Assembly (NCBI RefSeq): GCF_000196895.1 | Contig: NC_014297.1 | Location: 558,001-622,000, forward strand | From: Halalkalicoccus jeotgali B3 | GTDB taxonomy: Archaea > Halobacteriota > Halobacteria > Halobacteriales > Halalkalicoccaceae | Reading direction: 5' to 3' | Length of the DNA: 64,000 nucleotides | Shown here: positions 9,206-18,102 of the stretch, one piece after another | Layout: the number at the start of each line of letters is the position of its first letter | Numbering within the stretch: position 1 is the first letter of the stretch | Made by a program: the position numbers and the translations under genes | The notes under the pieces: generated by a model | What the model saw: only the letters and a program-made list of their open reading frames with translations | Databases searched by the model: none | Told to the model about the DNA's origin: nothing

Positions 9206-9871
9206 ATGGCTGACCAAACCCCCGCAGACACCACCGACTCGAACCATTGGACCCGCCGCACCTTCATCGGTGCCCTCGGCGCCGCCGGCCTCGCTACCAC
9301 CGCCGCCGCCGCACAAACCTCCCCCGAACCCACTGACCCCGTCATCGAACTCGAAAACGCTACCGAAGGAAACGTCGACCTCCGCGCGTTCGACGAGGTC
9401 CTCGGGCGCCTCGAACGCGCTGCCGACGCCCTCGAATTCCCTGCCCGCCGCATCGGCTCCGCCGTCCGTGGACAGCAACACGGCGCCAGTCGCTGGGGCA
9501 TCCACTTCGAAACCGACCAGCCCATCCATCTCGGCAGCGCCACCGTCGATGCCGACCAATCCGGTACCTTCACCGCCGTCGTCGCCAACTATGACGGTAA
9601 CAACCAGTTCGATCCCGTCCAAGAGCGCGACATTACCGTCGACGCCGGGATCAACGAGATCAATCTCGATATGGCGCTCGACCCTGGAGAGTACCTCCTC
9701 ACGCGCGACGGGGGCTTCCCGCTGCGACGCAGCGCGTGGAGCGGGTGGGAGAGCCAGAGTCGCGACGGCCTCGAACTCTACGGCGGGGCGAAACCCGGAT
9801 ACGAGAGCAACCGTTACTGGTACTACTACTTCGATCTGCACGTCGCTGCCCACGAGGACGCTCACCTCTAA
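9206..9871 (+). CDS. Tat-exported beta-sandwich protein
   Basis: 221 residues. A Tat signal is clear: WTRRTFIGALGAAGLATTAA, followed by an Ala-x-Ala type cleavage region near residue 36. A short helical stretch (about 50-85) precedes a beta-rich domain with conserved-looking blocks WGIHFETDQPIHLGSA, NYDGNNQFDPV and an aromatic end YWYYYFDLHVAAHEDAHL. I recognise no named family. It precedes the beta-helix gene by 59 bases. Its N-terminus (SNHWTRRTF) is strikingly like that of the beta-helix paralogue at 13612 (SSNWTRRTF), which suggests a shared history. Codons are strongly C-ending and GC-rich, unlike the surrounding island. Likely secreted. Confidence 0.85.
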   Translation: MADQTPADTTDSNHWTRRTFIGALGAAGLATTAAAAQTSPEPTDPVIELENATEGNVDLRAFDEVLGRLERAADALEFPARRIGSAVRGQQHGASRWGIHFETDQPIHLGSATVDADQSGTFTAVVANYDGNNQFDPVQERDITVDAGINEINLDMALDPGEYLLTRDGGFPLRRSAWSGWESQSRDGLELYGGAKPGYESNRYWYYYFDLHVAAHEDAHL

Positions 9872-9930
9872 CGGCTGAAATCACATTCCAATACCATCTC
9901 AGACCAACTAACCCACACCATACAACACTC

Positions 9931-11169
9931 ATGCCAGAGTACTACACCAACCAGCGCATCCAAGAAGCCCTTCACGATCGCCCCATCGCCGGCGGCACCG
10001 GCTACCACGCCGACATCAGCCTCGACGACGCCGACGTCATCGTCGACGACCAGGACGCGCTCGTCAGTGCACTCAACAGCACCGCCGACGTCATCGGCAT
10101 CGAGGGCCACACTCGCATCGATCTCTCAGGGCGAGACTATGAACTCGCCGACCAGACGATCATCTCCGACCGCGGGGATGATGGCTCACCCGGCGCCCTC
10201 CTCTATACGAGCGATCGCGGTGCTGACTCGCCCGCCTGGGACGGCGGGTCGAACGGCCGCGGCGTGATCACTGTCCGCGGGAATGCCCGCATCAGCGGCG
10301 TGCGCTACCGTGGGCCGTTCCACGATTACAACGACAATCCTGCGTATCCGGGATATATCCCGTTGGACGATGGCACAACGTATGCCGATCGCCAGGCGAT
10401 GCGTCAAGAACGCTATGCTCGCGGATTGCGTTTGTTGAGCGACGAGATCGAGATCGACAACTGTGAGCTCTACGGGTGGCCCGTCCAGGCGATCGCGGTC
10501 GGGGCGGCGTCACTCCCCGTCTCACCGCACATCCATCATATCTACGGACATGATTGCATGATGGTGGGAGCAGGGTATGTAATCGACATCTTCAACGGGC
10601 ATCCGCGGATCGAGATGAGTTATTTCAACGCGACGCGCCACGCGATCAGTGGGTTCGGCCATCCCGAGTGTGGATATACGCTCGAGGATTCGGTGTTCGG
10701 GCCGATCACGACGTCGCACGCGGTGGATATGCATGCGCTGGCGGAGAACGGGGATGAAGGGAACTTGACGGCGGGCGATCGAGTGGAGGTCCGTCGGTGT
10801 ACGTTCACATTCATGGAGAACATCGAGGGGCAGAACGCGCAAGCGATCGTGTTCCGTGGGTATCCGGAAGACGAGTATGTAACGGAGAACAACCGATTCA
10901 TGCATGAGATCGATGGGTCGGAGCCAGTAGCGAACGTAGCGAATGAGGGCTACGAGCCGGTACCGTATCGGCAGGTGAACGTGGGCGAGGAGTGGGTGGA
11001 CTGGACGTTCGCGAACAATCAGTATGGGGTGGGAACCCCGCATGAGCCGGGGGTGGGGGCGCCGGTGAATTTGGACGCGCCGTTGGCGGGCAAGCCATTG
11101 CTGGATGAAGAGCGCCGGCGAGGGTTGCAGATCGCCCTTCGACCCCTGGAATCACAAGACGACCAGTAA
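9931..11169 (+). CDS. Right-handed beta-helix protein without its own export signal
   Basis: 412 residues from the ATG at 9931. Parallel beta-helix (pectate-lyase-like) features include repeated short strands with Asn/Asp/His turns: IEIDNCELYGWPVQAI, SPHIHHIYGHDCMM, RIEMSYFNATRHAISGFG and VEVRRCTFTF. It is closely similar along its length to the Tat-exported paralogue at 13612, from just after that protein's signal peptide. Here no signal is present; the in-frame upstream extension to 9736 is basic and Arg-rich, a shadow of the preceding gene. It likely binds or cleaves a polysaccharide, although no lyase catalytic set can be assigned by eye. Codon use drifts from C-ending in the first half to G-ending in the second. 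Confidence 0.85.
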   Translation: MPEYYTNQRIQEALHDRPIAGGTGYHADISLDDADVIVDDQDALVSALNSTADVIGIEGHTRIDLSGRDYELADQTIISDRGDDGSPGALLYTSDRGADSPAWDGGSNGRGVITVRGNARISGVRYRGPFHDYNDNPAYPGYIPLDDGTTYADRQAMRQERYARGLRLLSDEIEIDNCELYGWPVQAIAVGAASLPVSPHIHHIYGHDCMMVGAGYVIDIFNGHPRIEMSYFNATRHAISGFGHPECGYTLEDSVFGPITTSHAVDMHALAENGDEGNLTAGDRVEVRRCTFTFMENIEGQNAQAIVFRGYPEDEYVTENNRFMHEIDGSEPVANVANEGYEPVPYRQVNVGEEWVDWTFANNQYGVGTPHEPGVGAPVNLDAPLAGKPLLDEERRRGLQIALRPLESQDDQ

Positions 11170-11180
11170 CTCCCCCAACG

Positions 11181-11753
11181 ATGTCAACAAGTAATCTACC
11201 GATAGCGAGCTATCCGGATCAGCACCAATCGCAGGAGATCGACGCCCCATCACGAGATGAGTTGTTTCAACTTCTCTCGAATCAACGCCGGAGGGAGGTC
11301 CTCCGGTATTTCAGCACCCATAGCGAAGACGTCGAGCTGCGTGCTCTCGCTGATTGGGTTGCTGCACAAGAATATGACACGACTATCGACCAGCTTACCG
11401 CGAAACAGCGACAACGAGTATATATTTCACTCTATCAGACTCACATTCCGACGTTAGTTGATCACGATTGTATCGAGTACAATCGATCAACTGGCTTGGT
11501 TCGGCGGACCGACCGAATCGACGACATAGATCGACATCTCAAACTCGAATCCCTCACTCGGTCGGATCCGAGCATACTCAGTTCACCATTCGCTTGGCTC
11601 CCCAGCCTCGCAAGTCAGTACACTGTTCCGCTCATCATAAGTGGCTGTTTCGTTCTTCTGTTGGGGTGGTTTAGTGTCGTTTCTCCACTCTTCTTGTTGA
11701 CGATCAGTTGGGTCGGACTCTTCAGTTACTTAGTGCTCTATCACATGCACTGA
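11181..11753 (+). CDS. DUF7344 winged-helix protein with C-terminal membrane helices
   Basis: 190 residues. Residues about 25-110 match the haloarchaeal DUF7344 winged-helix domain: RDELFQLLSNQRRREVLRYF, the ALADWVAAQEYDT region and a beta-wing ending at LVRRTDRIDD. Two hydrophobic segments follow (about 147-188), so it is probably a membrane-tethered DNA-binding regulator. It starts 11 bases after the beta-helix gene and may be cotranscribed, but its codon use is much more AT-rich than that gene's. Target genes are unknown; the neighbouring export island is the natural candidate. Confidence 0.85.
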   Translation: MSTSNLPIASYPDQHQSQEIDAPSRDELFQLLSNQRRREVLRYFSTHSEDVELRALADWVAAQEYDTTIDQLTAKQRQRVYISLYQTHIPTLVDHDCIEYNRSTGLVRRTDRIDDIDRHLKLESLTRSDPSILSSPFAWLPSLASQYTVPLIISGCFVLLLGWFSVVSPLFLLTISWVGLFSYLVLYHMH

Positions 11754-11964
11754 CTCTGTACTGACGCCACGGACTTTCTGTTTCTACGATGAACCGTAGT
11801 ATATTCCCGTGATTGCTGACTCTACTGGACTTCTCCTATATGTGGATAGGAGTCATCTCCTATTGAAGATAGAATTTGCTATTATGATAATCAATAAACA
11901 TAGAATTGCTGTTATTATGTTCATAACTATCTGATATCGTGTTCCTGCTTCTAGTAGAAAGTAG

Positions 11965-13317
11965 ATGAGTGAAGAAGACCGGTCGATAACAAAACGAACA
12001 TTTCTCATGGCAGCCAGTACAGCATGTCTCTCTGGCTGCCTCGGAGACGCTCCTTCGCAGTCGAGTAGCCAGAAGACTCCCTCTCAAGAGACGAAAAACG
12101 AAACTGACACCGACCCGGAACCGACTGTTGAGACCGAACCCGAGAGTCCTACGCTATTCCTTGATGGCGATCCGCGTGAGGAGCTGTGGGACGTCGGTGA
12201 TCAATGGCGAGATGGGACATCCCTCGACGAGTGGGACGTGCTATCCGGATCGATTGAGCGCTCGACAAAACACCAGTATCGTGATTTTCCATCTGTTCGT
12301 CTCACTGCTACTGACGACGATGGGGTCGCGGTCCGGGTCCCAATTGATGGCTACGATCTGACACAGACCTCATTCTCGCTCGCTATGTATATCGACACTC
12401 CAGGTACTCATTACTCGCCATCGTTCGATGTCAATGCTCCCGAGTGTGGACAAACACTTGAATTTCGGACACGCTACAAAATCGATGAACCGGGTTGGAT
12501 CCGCTACGATCTAGGGATCAACGATATCTCTAATCTCGATTCAACTACGGAGTCGTATATGACGATCTCGTGGGGCGGCAATGACATCGACTGGTATATC
12601 AGCGACCTCCGAGCGGTTCCGGTCAATCAGGACCCCTGCTTGTTCATCCAGTTTGACGACTCACTTCGGTCGACCTACGATACCGCATTCCCGATTATGC
12701 GCCAGTACGACATCCCGGCGACGGTCTACACTGTTACTGGGCGGATCGGCAATACAGGGAGTCTCACCCTCGACCAGATGAATGAAATGCAGGACGCCGG
12801 CTGGGAGTTCGCAAGCCATACACAGAGTCATCAACGCACAGGTGAACTCTCTCTGGACGAACAGCGAGCCGAGCTCGAGAACTCGAAACGCTGGCTACTC
12901 GATCACGGCTTCGAACAGGCTGCCTCAATGCTCGCCTATCCGTTTGGTTCGTTCACCACCGAAACGATGGATATTGCCGCCGATTATTACGATTTCGCGA
13001 CCAGCGAACAGCGCGGCGCGATAAACCGACGGATCAGTTCACCTCTCTCCGTGAACCGACATCCTGGTGACAACGTCAAACGGTCACTAGAATTGATTGA
13101 TATATTGCTTGATGATCAGATCCCAACCGACACTCTAGTGCTCTGTTATCACGACGTTATCGAGGATAACGACCCATCGGTTGATCCTGATGGACTTCGG
13201 GAGACGATGGCGTATATCGACGACCAAGGCGTCACCTGCAGAGTAACAAGTGAACTCCGCGATGATCTATTCAGGAGTGAGAGTTCTTCCTCATCTCATA
13301 CTGCGACGGATAATTAG
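11965..13317 (+). CDS. Polysaccharide deacetylase-like lipoprotein (NodB fold)
   Basis: 450 residues. The N-terminus is Tat-like (TKRTFLMAAS) with lipobox LSGC, Cys25 being the lipid site, followed by a Ser/Thr/Glu linker. Residues about 85-218 are a beta-sandwich carbohydrate-binding-like domain ending in DIDWYISDLRAVP. Residues 225-440 are a NodB domain: FDDS (Asp231, Asp232), the metal-binding HTQSH (His285, His289), AYPFGSF (324-330) and CYHDV (394-398). The enzyme would remove N- or O-acetyl groups from an extracellular glycan. The same layout is shared with 14994-16388. It is monocistronic, flanked by AT-rich DNA. Confidence 0.9.
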   Translation: MSEEDRSITKRTFLMAASTACLSGCLGDAPSQSSSQKTPSQETKNETDTDPEPTVETEPESPTLFLDGDPREELWDVGDQWRDGTSLDEWDVLSGSIERSTKHQYRDFPSVRLTATDDDGVAVRVPIDGYDLTQTSFSLAMYIDTPGTHYSPSFDVNAPECGQTLEFRTRYKIDEPGWIRYDLGINDISNLDSTTESYMTISWGGNDIDWYISDLRAVPVNQDPCLFIQFDDSLRSTYDTAFPIMRQYDIPATVYTVTGRIGNTGSLTLDQMNEMQDAGWEFASHTQSHQRTGELSLDEQRAELENSKRWLLDHGFEQAASMLAYPFGSFTTETMDIAADYYDFATSEQRGAINRRISSPLSVNRHPGDNVKRSLELIDILLDDQIPTDTLVLCYHDVIEDNDPSVDPDGLRETMAYIDDQGVTCRVTSELRDDLFRSESSSSSHTATDN

Positions 13318-13611
13318 AAGATAGACCTCGATTTCAGTAATTCTTTTCCCAGTTCAAGTTTGGATAGCAGCTCAATCACTGACTAGGGGATAGGCCACAG
13401 TACAAACTTCAATTCGCCTTCTCGTACTAGTATCATGTTCGGGAAGTGGCCGCCTCTGTGGATCTTTCACCCTCTAAACGCCCTGCATAGCTGTGTCTCC
13501 TTTTAGATCAAGTGTACACGCTACTAGTCTCCCGATTAGCGGTTTTATAATCGAGTTTGCAAATTGTTACCCTCAATATAATTATTTGCTTATGTCTTAT
13601 CCACTTGAATA
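13318..13611. promoter_or_regulatory. Intergenic region with probable TATA box at 13577-13584
   Basis: TATAATTA at 13577-13584 sits about 32 bases before the ATG at 13612, predicting a leaderless or nearly leaderless transcript for the beta-helix gene. The remaining 250 or so bases are AT-rich without recognisable features. Confidence 0.55.
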
Positions 13612-14901
13612 ATGGTTGAACGACCATTCACGAACGACACGGAACCAAGTAGCAACTGGACGCGACGGACTTTCATGAGTACAGTCGGTGTGAGCAGTAT
13701 TGGTGGATTGTCGATGGCTGTCCAGGCGAATGATGGTGATAATGATAGTAGAACAATGTATTTCACGAACGAGCAGGTTCTCAACTGCCTTCAAGGTCGC
13801 GATATCGCTGGTGGAACAGGGTATGAAACCGATCTCGGTCTCGAAGATGCCGATATCATAGTCGAGGATCGTGACTCGCTGACGGACGCGTTCAACAGTA
13901 ACGTTGACGTAATCGGTATCCCTGGCGATACTGAAATCGATCTCTCGGGTGATGATTACGAACTCTCGAATCAAACACTCGTCTCGGATCGCGGTGTCAA
14001 TGGCTCAGAGGGCGCGCTACTGTATACGACCGATCATGGCGATGATTCTCCTGCATGGGATGGTGGATCGAACGGACGTGGTGTTATCACGGTAGCGGGT
14101 GACTCTCGGATCAGCGGAATTCGGTATCGAGGTCCGTATCACGATCACTATGACAACGAAGAGTACCCTGGCTATATTCCACTGGCTGATGGGGAGACCT
14201 ACGAAGAGCGGCAGGAAATGCGCCGAGACCACTATGCTCGTGGACTGTGGATCATCGATGACGATGTTGAAATAGACAACTGTGAGCTCTACGGCTGGCC
14301 TATGCAGGCCATTACTATCGGCTCCTCCTCGACGGTCGTCTCACCACATATCCACCATATCTACGGTCATGACTGTATGATGGTTGGAGCAGGGTACGTC
14401 GTCGACGTGCTCAATGGCCATCCGACGATCGAAATGAGCTATTTCAACGCAACATGCCATTCGATTAGTGGATTTGGCCATCCTGAGTGTGGCTACACCC
14501 TCGAGGATTGCGTGTTTGGCCCCTCGACGTATAGCCACGCCGTCGACATGCACTGTTTAGCCGAAAATGGCTATGGTGACGATCTTACTGCAGGTGACCG
14601 CGTTGAGGTCCGTCGCTGTACATTTGGATTCACCCACAATATCGAGGGACAGAACGCGCAGGCAATCGTCTTCCGAGGCTATCCTGAGGACCAATATGTC
14701 ACCGAGAACTGTTGGTTCCTTCATGACGTTGACGGCACTGTAGAGAACGTCGCAAACGCGGGCTACGAACCTGTGCCCTATCGACAGGTCAATGTTGGCA
14801 GCAATTGGCACGACTGGGAATTCTCCGGTAATCACTATGGCCTTGATGCACCTAGTGAGTCTGGAGTCGGTGCCCCTGCCAACTTGGAGGTTTCTGAGTA
14901 G
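13612..14901 (+). CDS. Tat-exported right-handed beta-helix protein
   Basis: 429 residues. A Tat signal (NWTRRTFMSTVGVSSIGG) runs to about residue 40. The mature part is a parallel beta-helix and a close paralogue of 9931-11169, sharing for example GRGVITVAGDSRISGIRYRG, ELYGWPMQAI, SPHIHHIYGHDCMMVGAGYV, CGYTLEDCVFGP and IEGQNAQAIVFRGYPED. The conserved His/Cys/Asp-rich rungs (HIHHIYGHDC) may form a ligand site. It acts outside the cell, probably on or as a receptor for polysaccharide. Codon use is balanced and AT-tolerant, unlike the GC-rich paralogue. Confidence 0.9.
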   Translation: MVERPFTNDTEPSSNWTRRTFMSTVGVSSIGGLSMAVQANDGDNDSRTMYFTNEQVLNCLQGRDIAGGTGYETDLGLEDADIIVEDRDSLTDAFNSNVDVIGIPGDTEIDLSGDDYELSNQTLVSDRGVNGSEGALLYTTDHGDDSPAWDGGSNGRGVITVAGDSRISGIRYRGPYHDHYDNEEYPGYIPLADGETYEERQEMRRDHYARGLWIIDDDVEIDNCELYGWPMQAITIGSSSTVVSPHIHHIYGHDCMMVGAGYVVDVLNGHPTIEMSYFNATCHSISGFGHPECGYTLEDCVFGPSTYSHAVDMHCLAENGYGDDLTAGDRVEVRRCTFGFTHNIEGQNAQAIVFRGYPEDQYVTENCWFLHDVDGTVENVANAGYEPVPYRQVNVGSNWHDWEFSGNHYGLDAPSESGVGAPANLEVSE

Positions 14902-14993
14902 CCTGCTGTGTGTTTCTGAGATGAACCGCTCTGACGAATAGCGTTCTGTGATACTGAAAGAGCGCTGTAAGCGCCTATCAATGACCCCTGCCC

Positions 14994-16388
14994 TCAGAGA
15001 CTGTCCTGATTATCAAGCAGTTCGGAAGCTGTGACTAACTGCACATCACTCTCTTCGATATAATCAAGCAGCGTTTCCAGCTGTTGAGTAGTCGTATCTG
15101 CAAGTGGATCGTTCTGGATTTCGCTTTCAGGAACAACGCCATGAGCAAGGCCAATGGCGAGTTGATTATGCTCGGCAGCCATATCGATTTGTGAGGTGAA
15201 CCCCTCTATGTCGAACATATTCACTCGCGAAAGGTGCAGGGGATCTGTCAACGGCACTGCGTTCGGTGTCCCTCCGAAGTAGGAACTCAGCTCGTGGTAC
15301 TCGCGCGTAATCTCCATGATCTCTTCGGTCGCATGGTGATACGGCACAAACATATGGCGAGCACCGTCTGAAAAGCCTCGATTATTGAGGTATTCATAAG
15401 CAGATTCGATATCCTGCTGGATCGCCTCTGTATCCTCTAGTTCCCGGAATGCAGTCCCTTGTGGATGCGAAGAGATGTCCCAGCCAGCATCACGCATTTC
15501 CCGCAAGTTCCCAATCGAAAGACGCTCATCCTGATTAAGTGACCCCGGCACTACTGCTGCAACACCTTGCATGTCTCGCTCTTCGAATAGCGGAAAGGCA
15601 TTGGTATACTGAGAAGCAACCGTATCGTCAAATGTCAACATTACGTAACCTTGATCAGCTGCGGGAGTTGTGCGCAGGTCATCAACCCAGAAGCGAATTC
15701 CAGTATCGCCTTGCTCGCTCTGTTCTTCCTGAGTGGTTTGATTACTCTGATTGCTTTGATTGGTCTGATTAGTTTGGTTTCCTTGCCCTCCCTGCTTTTC
15801 GTTCGCCTCCGGAGGGTTTGGATCAGCGAGAGTTATCCGAAGTTCCTGAACGTTACCGAAGTTCGGTTCGCCACGTTGGCCAGTATAGCCGACATCCATC
15901 CGAAGCCAGCCTGTGTAGGTACTGAGAATCGCACGAGTACTCCATACCTGATCAGCATTTCCTGGAGCAAGCACGCGAACAGTGACCCGTGCCGGTCGGG
16001 GCGTATCGACTTGCACTGCGAGCGAGAGGTGTTTGTCCGTCATGTCCAAGCCCTCTGGGAATGTACGAGCAATCCCCGCGCTTACGCCCGTGTTCTCGAT
16101 GCGAGCAGTTCGTGAGCTAGTCAGCGTCGTCTCCTCGTCGGCCGTTACGTTTCCATCAACGGCGAACCACTCGTCAAGATCGTCATCAAAATTGCTAACG
16201 ACCTCCCCATGGCTAATAGCCGGTGGTGTTACTTGCTGTAAATTGTCATTACTGCCGGAACTATTCCCGTTAGTATCGCTGTTATCCCCCGAATTTCTGG
16301 ATAACTGACCAGCACAACCCGCCGTGAGTGCAAGCGATCCCGTTCCCAGTGTGGCGAGAAACTTACGACGATTCGATGGCTTCACCAT
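14994..16388 (-). CDS. Divergent polysaccharide deacetylase-like lipoprotein
   Basis: 464 residues. Tat-like signal NRRKFLATLGTGSLALTAGC with lipid site Cys25. A beta-sandwich carbohydrate-binding-like domain spans about 60-240. It is interrupted near residues 200-222 by an Asn/Gln/Thr/Ser tandem stretch (NQTNQTNQSNQSNQT) with several N-glycosylation sequons, then closes with RFWVDDLRTTP. The NodB domain starts with TFDDT (252-256). The metal motif reads SSHPQGT: His308 is present but the usual second histidine is replaced by Thr312. FVPYHHATEE and LAHGVVPE follow. Activity may therefore be altered or lost. The domain order matches the protein at 11965. Confidence 0.88.
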   Translation of the reverse strand: MVKPSNRRKFLATLGTGSLALTAGCAGQLSRNSGDNSDTNGNSSGSNDNLQQVTPPAISHGEVVSNFDDDLDEWFAVDGNVTADEETTLTSSRTARIENTGVSAGIARTFPEGLDMTDKHLSLAVQVDTPRPARVTVRVLAPGNADQVWSTRAILSTYTGWLRMDVGYTGQRGEPNFGNVQELRITLADPNPPEANEKQGGQGNQTNQTNQSNQSNQTTQEEQSEQGDTGIRFWVDDLRTTPAADQGYVMLTFDDTVASQYTNAFPLFEERDMQGVAAVVPGSLNQDERLSIGNLREMRDAGWDISSHPQGTAFRELEDTEAIQQDIESAYEYLNNRGFSDGARHMFVPYHHATEEIMEITREYHELSSYFGGTPNAVPLTDPLHLSRVNMFDIEGFTSQIDMAAEHNQLAIGLAHGVVPESEIQNDPLADTTTQQLETLLDYIEESDVQLVTASELLDNQDSL

Positions 16389-16393
16389 ATACT

Positions 16394-16413
16394 ATACTTA
16401 TTAAGTTAAGTAT
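16394..16413. promoter_or_regulatory. Inverted repeat over the predicted transcription start
   Basis: ATACTTA (16394-16400) and TAAGTAT (16407-16413) form a perfect 7-base inverted repeat with a 6-base spacer. It lies between the TATA box of the minus-strand deacetylase gene (TATATAAA at 16426-16433) and its ATG (16388), roughly where transcription should begin. This is a good position for a repressor operator. Confidence 0.5.
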
Positions 16414-16425
16414 ATTAATCTTCGG

Positions 16426-16433
16426 TATATAAA
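16426..16433 (-). promoter_or_regulatory. Probable TATA box of the deacetylase gene
   Basis: TATATAAA as written on the plus strand, centred about 42 bases upstream of the ATG at 16388. It implies a leader of about 15 bases. Confidence 0.55.
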
Positions 16434-16918
16434 TGTAAGCGGGTTTACTACTTATCAACGGTCAACCACTATTACCAGAAAGAGAGATTCTGCTCATCAG
16501 GTCCTACGTTATCGATTTCAACTTAGTAAATGACTGCTAATTAGTGAGAGTACGCTTCTCGCGTTCGATTCGCTAGTAGTGTACGCATTATTGGGCGCCA
16601 CTCCCTCACAGCTATCACGATACCTCGGTGCCCCCGGTCAGGCCGTCTATCGAGTGAAGTACTTTTGTCGACACGATCCTTCATTGATCTGTTCGGTTGA
16701 ACGTAGTGCAGAGGCCAGCCTACCAATTAGCAACCAAGATCAATCCTCTTCTTGGTGATAATAAGATGATAACTATGTGGCCAACTGTGGTACAAGGAGT
16801 CAATGAGGAATATTTCAAACGACCGATTTCAACCTCTAGTTACGTTTATACTTGGGAAGGATCGTAGCACTGTCGCAAGCAGAGCAGATATAATCGGATT
16901 ACTGCTAGGTGACATTGA

Positions 16919-17155
16919 ATGATTAAGAATCGAATCCTACGCGAACAATCCGCCATAGTTGGCACTATTTTCACTTTTTTCGGAATAAGTATAATTATAC
17001 TGAAGCGTATGTTAATAGAGTTTGATTTCATCCACTTCGCTCTTTGGGGTGTGTCGCCAGAAGTAGCCTGTTTTGTGATAGCATCAACCGCTTTCGCTCT
17101 TGTCATTTATCTCGATGAAACTTGTCCAGTTGAGACCCTCAACCGAACAAGCTGA
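16919..17155 (+). CDS. Possible small two-helix membrane protein
   Basis: 78 residues with two hydrophobic segments (about 10-30 and 43-65), a basic start (MIKNRILREQS) and an acidic tail (YLDETCPVETL). Topology is protein-like, but there is no family match I can name. An overlapping basic frame on the other strand is a shadow. The call is weak. Confidence 0.35.
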   Translation: MIKNRILREQSAIVGTIFTFFGISIIILKRMLIEFDFIHFALWGVSPEVACFVIASTAFALVIYLDETCPVETLNRTS

Positions 17156-17492
17156 TATACACCACAATGTGAAGAAAGTTGAGTTATATATCATATGAAT
17201 ATTACAAATGGTCGCAATGATTTATGAGTCACTAAAGTGATCTCACTCACTCTAGCATAGTGCCGACTCGGTGATGAAGTCAAAGGTATGTTGCCGCGTA
17301 TAACGTTGAGATCGTTCCATCACATCCTGTGGTTTGGTAGCTTAATTAAAATACAGGCATATGGACGAGACAGTGTCCCAATGTACGCAGAGAACGGTAC
17401 AACAAGCGGTCGTAGACTTGCCTACAGATATCGCGGTGACGGTCTAATTCTTTGTGAGGGAGGGCGGATAACTTGAGCCGGTGCTTCTCAAT

Positions 17493-17606
17493 ATGGTACG
17501 TCCGTTATTCTCATTCTTCAATCAGGTGCGCGAGCCGTTCACAGCTGAATGGCGAAAGATGGCGGAATTATTCTCTGGACTTCTTTTCGGTCTTCGTGAA
17601 TGGTGA
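17493..17606 (+). CDS. Possible 37-residue amphipathic peptide
   Basis: Short ATG frame reading MVRPLFSFFNQVREPFTAEW and ending in GLLFGLREW. It could form an amphipathic helix with regularly spaced aromatic residues. It may be a genuine small protein or the tail of a decayed gene. No ribosome-binding site or clear TATA box supports the start. Confidence 0.2.
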   Translation: MVRPLFSFFNQVREPFTAEWRKMAELFSGLLFGLREW

Positions 17607-17805
17607 TCGTCTTCGTTCTTGTTGTACGCGCACGATGCATCCTACCTAAGGTGCCGTACTGAACCGTGGATCTGTGAGCCTATCACCGAACAGGGCTCGA
17701 AAACTATCCAGCGCTGTATCTCTCCTCTACTTGCAGTTGCCCTTCAATTGATATTCGCCGGGAACAGTGTGTAGTGGCTTATTCAGCGAAACCGTCTCAG
17801 CACGC

Positions 17806-18096
17806 TTAAACAGAAAAATTCGATTCAAGGTAGTTGTTTTCCCACTCGCGACGAGTTTCGACTTCTTTCTGTCCCTGAGCAGTCATTACATACTCGTCCG
17901 GCTGGTCGTTGTGCTCCTTCCTATCAAGTAGCTCATCATCGACGAGCGCGTCAAGATTCGGGTACAAACGATCGTGAGTAACTTCCGTCTGGTAGTACCT
18001 TTCGAGTTTATCTTTGATCCTGAATTCATACGTCTCATCGCATCCGGCAATGATGTACAGCAGGTCTCGTTGGACTCCAGTTAGCTCGTTCATCAC
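17806..18096 (-). CDS. PadR-family winged-helix regulator
   Basis: 96 residues, typical of short haloarchaeal PadR proteins. LTGVQRDLLYIIAG opens the winged helix. DKLERYYQTEVTHDRLYPNL is the recognition region, with the hallmark LYPNLDAL. DEYVMTAQGQKEVETRREWE is the wing and start of the dimer helix. PadR proteins are usually repressors that regulate their own gene. A 26-base inverted repeat ends 7 bases before the start codon (18103-18128) and is the likely operator. It lies between the beta-helix/deacetylase genes and the third deacetylase gene, so control of that island is plausible. Confidence 0.88.
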   Translation of the reverse strand: MMNELTGVQRDLLYIIAGCDETYEFRIKDKLERYYQTEVTHDRLYPNLDALVDDELLDRKEHNDQPDEYVMTAQGQKEVETRREWENNYLESNFSV

Positions 18097-18102
18097 ATAT
18101 TT

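Larger units (their letters stand above)
16434..17805. other. AT-rich, gene-poor region
   Basis: About 1.4 kb in which only two small plus-strand reading frames (16919-17155 and 17493-17606, listed separately) have any protein-like character. The other frames are short, basic and rich in stop codons. No repeat or RNA gene was recognised. Confidence 0.4.

Noticed and set aside
9736-9930. In-frame extension of the beta-helix gene
   Set aside because: Arg-rich sequence that overlaps the preceding gene; the paralogue aligns only from 9931.
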